12,868 nt of DNA from Dehalococcoidia bacterium UBA6808 (GTDB lineage: Bacteria; Chloroflexota; Dehalococcoidia; GIF9; UBA5629), in contig DKFA01000096.1 in NCBI GenBank assembly GCA_002452695.1, positions 9,881-22,748 on the forward strand, in the 5' to 3' direction. The notes beneath the pieces were generated by a model that saw nothing but the letters and a program-made list of their open reading frames with translations, made no database searches and was not told where the DNA came from. Positions 6,871 through 12,868 of this stretch are shown piece after piece; position 1 is the first letter of the stretch, and each line of letters begins with the position of its first letter. The translations under genes were made by a program, and so were the position numbers.

Positions 6871-8523
6871 CTAATCATCTGATACTTGTACCCTGACCCT
6901 GGGGTAGCCCAGCAGGCGCAGCGCCAGATAGGCGTGAGTGGAATCAGTTATCGATTCGGAACAGCAGACTATTTCTTCCATGGGCCTGACCCCAGCCTTG
7001 TTGTACAGCGTGAAGAGGTTAATCGCTGTTTCCCATTTGCCATCAGCCAGGTTTTTAGCCCAGGGAACGTAGGCGCAACCGTGGCTGTCTTCTTCTCCAG
7101 AAACCAGAAAAGTCTTGTCGTTATCGGTAGAATGTTGTCTGACCCAATCCTGCGAGGCCAATTTATTCTCCTGCAGTTCTGATTTATATACGGCCGGTTT
7201 GGTGCCAATATCGAACGTCCAGTCAGACTTGCCTGCGTCGATTATCGCCGGATCGCTGTTAGTCATATACTTTTTCTGTTTCCAGGCTGCAAATCCGCCG
7301 TTAAGAACGCTGGCCTCGCGCTGACCCAGGTATTCGAGTATCCAGAAAAGCAGTGCAGCATCGTGCCCGTCGCCTTCATCATATATCACCACCCGGCAAT
7401 CGCGGGAAATCCCGCGGGCGCCGAGCAGCGCTTCAATCTTATCGACAGGTTGAATCTCACAGTCGTCGGCCAGCAGGTCCTGTACAGGCAGGTTGAAGGA
7501 ATAGGGGATATGGCCCTGGTTGTAAGCATCCGCAGGACGGACATCCACGACACGTATTCCGGTCTCGTTCATGATGGGGGGAGCCTGCACTCCCCAATAA
7601 AAGACCCATTTGGTTTCTTTAATCACGTTAGGGTCACCATAAGTTGTCAACGGTAGACCACGCGGATCCATAATCCAGCCCACGGCCGATTCCATATACA
7701 TCCTGACATCCGGGAAACCGGAGATAAAGCGCAGCGCAAAATAGTTCACGGCGGCATGCATATTATGGTTGCAGTAACATATTATGGTATGTTCGGGCCT
7801 GATGCCGAAGCTGGCATACATCGTTTTGATGGCGTCAGCCGATTTCCACGTGCCGTCTGCCTTGTAATGGGCCGAAAAAGGTATGCATACCGAGCCGGGG
7901 ATATGCCCTTCCCTGGGCTGCGGCACATCAGGGCCGTAGAACCGGCTGTAGGCCAGCCCGGCGACCAGCTTCACATTGCTGTCCAGGCAATGTTCCAGTA
8001 TCCACCCTGTAGTTACGTTCAGGTTCTCGTTTAATTCGGCTTTGCCGTAGTCGACAGGTGTGATCGCTGTTTTTTCCGTAGTGGTTTCGTAGTTGTCTGC
8101 CAGCCACTGGTCCAGCCCTCCGTCGAGGATGGAGATTTTCTTGTGTCCCATCGAATCGAGCGTATAGGCCAGCCTGGAAGCAAGGGAGTCAGCCCCGTCG
8201 GTATAGATGATGACGTGGTCGTCAGGTTTAATACCTAACTTTTTCCCGAATACCTCGCTAAGCGCCTGCGGCGGCAGGTCCTGATAGGGCAGCCTTTTCT
8301 GAGGGTCTGAAAACAACTCGACGCCGCCGCCTCTGGAAATATCGGTGCCGTGCGACATGTAATCGGTTTCGTCATAAGAGGAGTTGATGGCATTCTTGAT
8401 ATGTCCGGCAAGGTAAAACGCGGCAGGCCTTGCATCGATGATCTTAACACCGGCATCTGACTGGTGTTCATTCAGCCATTCCGTATCAACCAGCGGGATT
8501 ATTGTTTCGCTATCACCAAACAT
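6871..8523 (-). CDS. Tetra-rhodanese sulfurtransferase (two tandem inactive/active pairs)
   Basis: The 550 residues contain four rhodanese-like domains, twice the usual thiosulfate or 3-mercaptopyruvate sulfurtransferase. Domain 1 (about 8-142) has YTDGADS (107-113), with Asp109 where catalytic Cys would be. Domain 2 (about 165-295) has Cys251 in YCNHNMHAA and looks active. Domain 3 (about 318-420) has YDEGDGHDAA (381-390) and no Cys. Domain 4 (about 450-550) has the loop C521-SESIT within VCCSESIT, close to the CxxGxT loop of thiosulfate/mercaptopyruvate sulfurtransferases, then HAYLALRLLGY. The protein ends soon after, so domain 4 lacks some of the usual C-terminal strand. AGGAGG lies 11 nt before the ATG. 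There is no signal peptide, so it is cytoplasmic. It probably moves sulfane sulfur to a thiol acceptor such as TusA; the donor is unknown. Confidence 0.88.
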   Translation of the reverse strand: MFGDSETIIPLVDTEWLNEHQSDAGVKIIDARPAAFYLAGHIKNAINSSYDETDYMSHGTDISRGGGVELFSDPQKRLPYQDLPPQALSEVFGKKLGIKPDDHVIIYTDGADSLASRLAYTLDSMGHKKISILDGGLDQWLADNYETTTEKTAITPVDYGKAELNENLNVTTGWILEHCLDSNVKLVAGLAYSRFYGPDVPQPREGHIPGSVCIPFSAHYKADGTWKSADAIKTMYASFGIRPEHTIICYCNHNMHAAVNYFALRFISGFPDVRMYMESAVGWIMDPRGLPLTTYGDPNVIKETKWVFYWGVQAPPIMNETGIRVVDVRPADAYNQGHIPYSFNLPVQDLLADDCEIQPVDKIEALLGARGISRDCRVVIYDEGDGHDAALLFWILEYLGQREASVLNGGFAAWKQKKYMTNSDPAIIDAGKSDWTFDIGTKPAVYKSELQENKLASQDWVRQHSTDNDKTFLVSGEEDSHGCAYVPWAKNLADGKWETAINLFTLYNKAGVRPMEEIVCCSESITDSTHAYLALRLLGYPRVRVQVSDD

Positions 8524-8545
8524 GTCAGAAAATTCCTCCTAATTT

Positions 8546-8591
8546 GAGACAGTCGTAATTAGTCTCTATATCTAAATAAAATTAGCTGTCT
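8546..8591. repeat. Inverted repeat between hdrB and the rhodanese gene
   Basis: AGACAG (8547-8552) and CTGTCT (8586-8591) can pair, with a possible further TAAT/ATTA pairing inside; a smaller GAGAC (8546-8550) / GTCTC (8562-8566) alternative overlaps the left arm. The element lies in the only gap of about 90 nt in the minus-strand block, between hdrB and the sulfurtransferase genes, and could be an operator, processing site or attenuator. The stems are short, so chance is possible. Confidence 0.25.
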
Positions 8592-8604
8592 TCCATATTA
8601 CCAA
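8576..8604 (-). promoter_or_regulatory. Weak internal promoter candidate ahead of the sulfurtransferase genes
   Basis: On the minus strand, TTGGTA (8604-8599) is followed after exactly 17 nt by TTTTAT (8581-8576). Each box matches the sigma-70 consensus at four of six positions. It would start transcription near 8569, about 45 nt before the rhodanese ATG, allowing the three sulfur genes to be expressed separately from the hdr genes. It overlaps the inverted repeat at 8546-8591. Confidence 0.25.
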
Positions 8605-8614
8605 TACTGGATTT

Positions 8615-9583
8615 TTACTTACCGGGCTGGCAATAACAGTCATAAAGGTACTCGGATATATCCTTTACATCTATTTTATCCCCGGCTTCACGTTTTAGAC
8701 AGGCCAGGCAGATGGGACACATGGTTACGGCACTGCGTCCGCATTCAGCCAGTTGTTCCACCCGTTTAACGGTAATCTCATGGGATCTGGCAGGGAACAG
8801 CGATTCCAGTGGACCTCCGCAGCAATGAGTCAGACGGCCCGATAGCTCGGGAAGATGAATGGTTGCGCAGGCAGATTGAAGCAGCTTGCGTGGCTGATCG
8901 ACTACGTCAAGATAGCGTGTGTAAACACAGGAATCATGTATTACCAGATCCATATCCAGTCGCCTCCTGCATGGTATATTCTTTTCCGCCAGTACCTCAA
9001 GATAGCTTTTAACTGTCAGATCAAAGCCTTCCACAACGCTGGGATAAACGTCTTTCAAAATGCTGGTGGTGTGTGGGTCGACGGTTATGACCTGTTTTAC
9101 CCCGTTAGTTTTGAATATGTCATAAACGCGGCGTGCCTGTTTTCTGAAGACATCGTCGATACCTTCGTCGAATACGAGGGCTCCCGAATAGAGGTCCTGT
9201 GAATAGAGGTAACCGAATTCGACCCCGGCACTTTTTAGGATAAGGGCGATGTTTCTCAGGATGCCGTTATATTCCTTTTGCTGTTTGCCGACGCCCAGGG
9301 TCATGAACCAACTTAAATCGATTATCCGGTTGGCCAGTCGGCCTAAGCCCATGAACCTGTTGATCCAGGAGTTTTCGACCTTTGCCATCATTGCAGAAAG
9401 CGAGTTTATAGACGGGATGATCTGGTACATTTGGCCAGTGTAGAGCACAGTCTCGCCGCCAAACGGAATATCCAGGCCCCTGGCCCAGGCGGTTGCCCTC
9501 GCAGCGGACATCGGGATAACGCTTCTTCTGTATTCAAGGTTATCTGCCAGTATACCTAATACATGTTTAACAGGTAATGACAT
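8615..9583 (-). CDS. hdrB: HdrB-like CCG-domain iron-sulfur protein with degenerate N-terminal half
   Basis: Homologous to heterodisulfide reductase subunit B, which carries CCG domains binding [4Fe-4S] clusters at the disulfide-reducing site. The C-terminal CCG domain is complete: Cys219 (HDSC), Cys254-Cys255-Gly256 (HCCGGP), and Cys289/Cys292 (CPIC), with spacings typical of the family. In the N-terminal half the matching places read YTGQMYQ, QDLYSGAL and VDPHTTS, with no cysteines, so only one cluster is expected. The length (322 aa) is near normal for HdrB. Its ATG is 3 nt after the hdrC stop and AAAGGA lies a few bases upstream, so the two are co-translated. The symbol marks homology; the true substrate disulfide is unknown, and CoM-S-S-CoB is unlikely in a bacterium. 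Confidence 0.82.
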   Translation of the reverse strand: MSLPVKHVLGILADNLEYRRSVIPMSAARATAWARGLDIPFGGETVLYTGQMYQIIPSINSLSAMMAKVENSWINRFMGLGRLANRIIDLSWFMTLGVGKQQKEYNGILRNIALILKSAGVEFGYLYSQDLYSGALVFDEGIDDVFRKQARRVYDIFKTNGVKQVITVDPHTTSILKDVYPSVVEGFDLTVKSYLEVLAEKNIPCRRRLDMDLVIHDSCVYTRYLDVVDQPRKLLQSACATIHLPELSGRLTHCCGGPLESLFPARSHEITVKRVEQLAECGRSAVTMCPICLACLKREAGDKIDVKDISEYLYDCYCQPGK

Positions 9584-9586
9584 AAG

Positions 9587-9898
9587 CTATCCTTTCATCA
9601 ATCCGAATCTTGTGCGATTGATATAACTGCGCAGGGAGCGGATGTTTTCTGCGATGGGAACATCGGCAGGGCAGTTATCCTCACACATCCTGCACAGCAG
9701 GCATGAATATATGACGCTGGTATTTTCCAGGAGCTTCTCCTCGGCCCCGATCAATACGTAGCGGAAGAGAGTTCTGGGGTGAAGATCAACGCCCAGCGGG
9801 CAGAGAGCAGTGCACGAGCCGCAGTTTATACAGGCGGCGGCATTGAAATTCGACGCTGTTTTTACGCTTGCTGCAAATGCAGGGTTCGTCTTTAGCAT
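9587..9898 (-). CDS. hdrC: HdrC-like 2[4Fe-4S] electron-transfer subunit (short)
   Basis: The protein has two ferredoxin motifs: C23-IN-C26-GS-C29-TAL-C33-P and C66-LL-C69-RM-C72-EDN-C76-P, separated by a helical segment as in HdrC and GlpC/SdhB-type subunits. It would pass electrons between an HdrA-type flavoprotein and HdrB. At 103 residues it is clearly shorter than methanogen HdrC (about 185), lacking most of the C-terminal helical part. The start ATG overlaps the stop of the winged-helix gene by 7 nt (ATGCTAA), with GGAAGAG just upstream, and hdrB follows after 3 nt. No membrane segment is present. Confidence 0.88.
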   Translation of the reverse strand: MLKTNPAFAASVKTASNFNAAACINCGSCTALCPLGVDLHPRTLFRYVLIGAEEKLLENTSVIYSCLLCRMCEDNCPADVPIAENIRSLRSYINRTRFGLMKG

Positions 9899-10146
9899 TT
9901 CTCTTCCTGTTCCCGTAATTTGTACTTGTAATAGTCGTCAACCTTGCCTTTAGGCAGTTCTGCGATCAGGCCTGACCGCCTCATGCCCATCAGCCAGATA
10001 AGTACTTCATCTGCCGGATGTCCCAGTTCCTCTGCGATTTCAGGGATTGTTTTAGGGGATTGCTGCAGGGCTGCTGTAATCCGGCTGCGCATATACATTT
10101 CATCCCGCAGTATCTCGGCGTAATTACGTCTGGTTGTCTTTTCCAT
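9892..10146 (-). CDS. Small winged-helix protein embedded in the hdr operon
   Basis: An 84-aa protein with a helix-turn-helix-like core: TIPEIAEEL (33-41), a GHP turn, then the helix ADEVLIWLMGMRRSG (45-59) and a wing-like tail (about 60-76), ending in a charged stretch and a terminal Cys. The fold guess is winged helix, of the kind found in DNA-binding regulators; no metal or ligand site is evident. It overlaps the upstream hdrA stop by one base (TGATG) and the downstream hdrC start by seven, with GGGAGG 7 nt before its ATG, so it is translated together with them. It might regulate the operon or be a structural part of the Hdr complex; sequence alone does not decide. Confidence 0.78.
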   Translation of the reverse strand: MEKTTRRNYAEILRDEMYMRSRITAALQQSPKTIPEIAEELGHPADEVLIWLMGMRRSGLIAELPKGKVDDYYKYKLREQEEKC

Positions 10147-11879
10147 CAGGCGACCTCCCTGGCGAGAGCATCGATCATGGACGTTATCTGTTTGTTGGTA
10201 TACCCTTCTACTTCGATCGCGTTATAGGGGCAGACAGGTACGCAGCCCCCTTCCCCTTTACATAATACAGGATCAATCCCTGCGATTTCTTTTCCGTCGC
10301 AATGCAAATGCTGCACAGCTCCATAGGGGCAGGCTTTTTCGCAGGCGCCGCACCATGTACAGAGGCTGGCATCGACTCTGGCAACAAGAGGTTCGAGGTC
10401 TATGTAGCCTTTGAGCAGGAGACCTGCCACTTTAGAGGCCGCAGCCATGGAACTTGCCACACTTTCGGAGGCTGTTTTTGGTCCCTGCGCAGTGCCAGCG
10501 ATGAACAGGCCGTCTATAACGGTTTCGACGGGCTTTAACTTGGGGTGGATTTCATTATAGAAACCGTCCTTGCCGATAGGGAGTTTAAGTATATTGACCA
10601 GGTCGGAATTGGCAGTGGGGGTCATGCCCGTTACCAACACGACAAGATCGGTATTGATTTCAATTTCATCCCCGCCGGTAAGGTGGTCTTTGACCGTGAC
10701 CTGGAGTTTGCCGTCCCGGGAGGTAACTTGGGGAGGATCGCTCTCTTCATAACGCAGGAAAACAGAGCCGCGTTTGAGAGATTCCTCGTAAAGGACCTCG
10801 TATTTTCCGTAGGTGCGGATATCGCGGAAAATATGGTATTGCTGGATATCAGGTTTCACTTCGGCGGCCTGCAATGCTGCATGCACTGCCGCCGTACAGC
10901 AGTAGCGTGAGCAATAAGTATGTGCGTTGTTTTCTTTCAGGTGCTCTCTCGAACCCACGCAATAGATGAAGCTGACGGTATTGACATCTCTGCAGTTGAA
11001 TTTGAGGGAGCCGTTGGCATGGTTTAGCAGGTCTGCATATTCAGGCAGGGTTAGCACACCATTCAGCCCGAAGCCGAATTCTGTTTCGGACGGCTGGTAG
11101 GGCGTGAAACCGGTGGTAACAATGATCGCTCCGACCGTCAAAGATATAATGTCACCATTCGCCGTTGATATTTTTACAGAAAACTTGCCTACACTTCCGT
11201 TTTTTTCAACCAGTCTGGCGCTGGTAAACAGGCTGATATTTTCCCGCCTTTTCACTGCATTTAACAGTGAATTTATCAGGTCGGAACCTTTCTTCCCATT
11301 AGGGAACATTTTACCCAAACGACCTACCATGCCTCCTGCCTGCTGTTCGTGTTCAATAATAAAAACGGAAATACCCATATCGGAAAGAGCTAGGGCGGAG
11401 CGTAATCCTGCGATGCCGGCCCCTATGACCAGTACTGACGGGGTGGTATCTACGCGAAGGCGATTGAGCGGCCGCATCAGCGCAGTGCGGGCAATCCCAG
11501 CCCTCACCAGCCTGATGGCTTTTTCTGTTGCCGCATCTTTGGAATGTGTATGTGCCCAGGAGCATTGCTCGCGGATATTGACCTGGGTGTATTGATAGGG
11601 ATTGAGTCCTGCGCGCTCGGCCATCGCTTTGAATGTATTGAGGTGGAGCTTGGGGGAACATGAAGCTATCACTATTCCATCAAGTTTCTTTTCCTGTATT
11701 TCAGTGATCATATCGTGCTGGGCTGCATCGGAACACGTGAACATGTTGGTCCTTGCTGCAGCAACGAAAGGGTCGTTGCGGACAGCATCGGCCACCTTTT
11801 CCACATCTACGTAATCGGAGATATTTCCGCCGCAATAGCAGATATATACGCCCAATCTCCGCTCTGAATTATCCGTCAT
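10146..11879 (-). CDS. hdrA: HdrA-like FAD/iron-sulfur protein with C-terminal ferredoxin domain
   Basis: A 577-aa heterodisulfide reductase subunit A homolog, the flavin electron-transfer hub in Hdr complexes. The N-terminal HdrA domain (about 8-140) includes YICYCGG, ASCSPKLH and REQCSWAH. FAD binds at VIGAGIAGL (151-159). The HdrA-specific cluster motif is C307 in YCVGSRE plus C323-SRY-C327-C328. The C-terminal 2[4Fe-4S] domain has C507, C510, C513, C517 and then C540, C546, C550; the fourth expected cysteine of the second motif is Glu543 (CKGEGGC). FIAGTAQGPK (459-468) is the second FAD contact. The ATG overlaps the upstream stop as ATGA and the stop overlaps the next ATG as TGATG. It probably pairs with the second HdrA-like protein, HdrB and HdrC in one soluble complex. 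Confidence 0.9.
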   Translation of the reverse strand: MTDNSERRLGVYICYCGGNISDYVDVEKVADAVRNDPFVAAARTNMFTCSDAAQHDMITEIQEKKLDGIVIASCSPKLHLNTFKAMAERAGLNPYQYTQVNIREQCSWAHTHSKDAATEKAIRLVRAGIARTALMRPLNRLRVDTTPSVLVIGAGIAGLRSALALSDMGISVFIIEHEQQAGGMVGRLGKMFPNGKKGSDLINSLLNAVKRRENISLFTSARLVEKNGSVGKFSVKISTANGDIISLTVGAIIVTTGFTPYQPSETEFGFGLNGVLTLPEYADLLNHANGSLKFNCRDVNTVSFIYCVGSREHLKENNAHTYCSRYCCTAAVHAALQAAEVKPDIQQYHIFRDIRTYGKYEVLYEESLKRGSVFLRYEESDPPQVTSRDGKLQVTVKDHLTGGDEIEINTDLVVLVTGMTPTANSDLVNILKLPIGKDGFYNEIHPKLKPVETVIDGLFIAGTAQGPKTASESVASSMAAASKVAGLLLKGYIDLEPLVARVDASLCTWCGACEKACPYGAVQHLHCDGKEIAGIDPVLCKGEGGCVPVCPYNAIEVEGYTNKQITSMIDALAREVA

Positions 11880-12868
11880 GACCTGTTCCCTTTTCTTATT
11901 AAATATGCAGCCGCTTGTGCTGCTGCGGCGTCGGAATGCAATATTGAATCTGGTATATCGCGTGAGGCAGCCGCTCCGCCGGCCACAAAGACGCCTTCTA
12001 TGCTGGTCTTGCCCGGTTCGAGGTCTTCATCTACCTCCTGGATATACAAGAAATCATCGGTTTTAAGCTCGTTATGGGTGAACATGCAGGTGGCGCCCTG
12101 TGCAGGCAATATGCCGACTGAGAGCACTACCAGGTCATGCTCTGCTGTGCGGGTGCCGCCGTCTGACTCGATATCTTCATAATGTACTTTCAGATTACCG
12201 TCAGACAACTGTTCAATACGTGCCACCTTGCCTCTGGTGAAATATACGCCCATGCCTTTGGCCTGCTCGTAAAACTCGTCATATCCTTTGCCGAAGGAGC
12301 GGATATCTATGTAGTAGATGGTGATATCTGCCAGTGGAAGCGCGCCCATCAGCAACTGGGCCTGTTTGAGCGAATACATGCAGCATACACGCGAGCATAT
12401 ACTGTTGTTGACTTTATGGTCTCTTGAACCTGTGCAGAGCACGAAGGCTATGTTGGAGGGTGCCTTCCCATCAGACGGGCGGAGCACAGCATTATAGGGT
12501 CGGGTCGGGGCCAGGATGCGGTCCATCTGCATCGCATCGATTACATTAGGGAACCTGCCGTATCCCAGGGCAGGCTTGTTGGCCGCATTGAAAAGATCCA
12601 ACCCGGTGGAAAGTACGACGGAACCGGCTGTAATCTTCATTTGCTCCTCCCTTATATCGAACGAGATGGCATCCGCCGGACATACAGCCACGCACTGCCG
12701 GCATTGCGAGCATCCGCCGCAATCGAGACAACGGTTGGCGCTGTAGCGGGCTTCGTCTTCGCTCATGGTGGTCTCGTATTCGTCAAATGAGCGGGCCCAT
12801 TCTTCCACGGGCTTTAATTTATGGGGGACAGCTTCCCTGCAGGAGATCTTCCCATAGGAACGGGTGAG
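11876..12868 (-). CDS. HdrA-like flavoprotein, 5' end outside the window (partial)
   Basis: The frame is open through the window edge, so the GTG at 12808 is not a convincing start; 330 residues are visible. From the edge: a six-cysteine motif at visible residues 47-63 (C-LD-C-GG-C-SQ-C-RQ-C-VAV-C-P), the strand VVLSTG, the HdrA signature CTGSRD and then ICSRVCC, YIDIRSFGKGYDEFYEQA, and the C-terminal FAD contact FVAGGAAASRDIPDS. The first Rossmann GxGxxG must lie outside. Unlike the downstream HdrA, the ferredoxin-like cysteines lie inside the flavin domain and the C-terminus has none. The stop overlaps the next ATG (ATGA), so both are made together. It may be the NAD(P)H- or ferredoxin-facing flavoprotein of the complex. 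A QmoA/QmoB-like pair is an alternative view; which holds depends on the missing N-terminus. Confidence 0.88.
   Translation of the reverse strand, partial: LTRSYGKISCREAVPHKLKPVEEWARSFDEYETTMSEDEARYSANRCLDCGGCSQCRQCVAVCPADAISFDIREEQMKITAGSVVLSTGLDLFNAANKPALGYGRFPNVIDAMQMDRILAPTRPYNAVLRPSDGKAPSNIAFVLCTGSRDHKVNNSICSRVCCMYSLKQAQLLMGALPLADITIYYIDIRSFGKGYDEFYEQAKGMGVYFTRGKVARIEQLSDGNLKVHYEDIESDGGTRTAEHDLVVLSVGILPAQGATCMFTHNELKTDDFLYIQEVDEDLEPGKTSIEGVFVAGGAAASRDIPDSILHSDAAAAQAAAYLIRKGNRS

Noticed and set aside
10545..11595. Open frames of 121 and 163 codons opposite the HdrA-like gene
   Set aside because: The HdrA frame has all expected cysteines and FAD motifs through both spans; the antisense translations look random.
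8615..11879. Methanogen-type heterodisulfide reductase acting on CoM-S-S-CoB
   Set aside because: The N-terminal cluster cysteines of HdrB are absent, HdrC is short, and the surrounding genes (RlmN, TusA, CoADR-rhodanese) and Shine-Dalgarno pattern fit a bacterium.
12806..12808. GTG as the true start of the right-most HdrA-like gene
   Set aside because: The frame stays open for 20 more codons to the window edge, no good ribosome binding site is seen before it, and the first half of the FAD domain would be missing.
1..12868. CRISPR arrays, transposases, tRNA or rRNA genes
   Set aside because: No regularly spaced repeats, no transposase-like translation and no recognisable structural RNA sequence was seen on either strand.

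Overview
The window looks like a piece of an anaerobic bacterial genome of moderate GC content. It is built from short, tightly packed operons rich in iron-sulfur, heterodisulfide-reductase-like (Hdr) and sulfurtransferase proteins. Such gene sets are frequent in Chloroflexota (Dehalococcoidia-like lineages), Desulfobacterota and related anaerobes. The taxon cannot be fixed from this window; a Chloroflexota or Desulfobacterota origin is inference. No rRNA, tRNA, CRISPR array, insertion sequence or phage gene was seen.

Left part (1-4800, plus strand). A possible 3' end of an upstream gene stops at 52 and is followed by a perfect GC-rich hairpin (62-88). About 350 bases without a convincing gene lead to rlmN, the radical-SAM 23S rRNA/tRNA methyltransferase. 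A good extended -10 promoter then precedes two tandem AMP-forming acyl-CoA synthetase paralogs. The second is intact (563 aa). The first has lost its C-terminal lobe and the usual lysine of its phosphate-binding loop, so it is probably a dead or repurposed copy. A second perfect hairpin (4774-4798) closes this block against the convergent operon.

Right part (4808-12868, minus strand; transcription runs from right to left). The order is: a 5'-truncated HdrA-like flavoprotein at the window edge, a second HdrA-like flavoprotein, an 84-aa winged-helix protein, a short HdrC, an HdrB, a four-domain rhodanese, a TusA-family sulfur carrier, and a CoA-disulfide-reductase-type flavoprotein with a C-terminal rhodanese domain. 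The first five genes overlap or nearly touch (ATGA, TGATG and ATGCTAA junctions, and a 3-nt gap). The last three are spaced by 42-91 nt, each with a strong Shine-Dalgarno sequence.

How they may work together (inference). The Hdr-like proteins form a soluble electron-transfer/disulfide-type complex with flavin and several [4Fe-4S] sites. The rhodaneses, TusA and the CoADR-rhodanese provide several cysteine sulfur-handling sites that could pass sulfane sulfur between protein and CoA thiols. The combination resembles the logic of sulfur-oxidising sHdr/TusA systems and of NADH-dependent persulfide reductases, but the gene set differs from both. It is the most interesting feature of the window. 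Unusual points within it are the doubled rhodanese architecture, an HdrB whose N-terminal CCG half has lost its cysteines, an HdrA with Glu replacing a ferredoxin cysteine, and a winged-helix protein embedded by overlapping codons.
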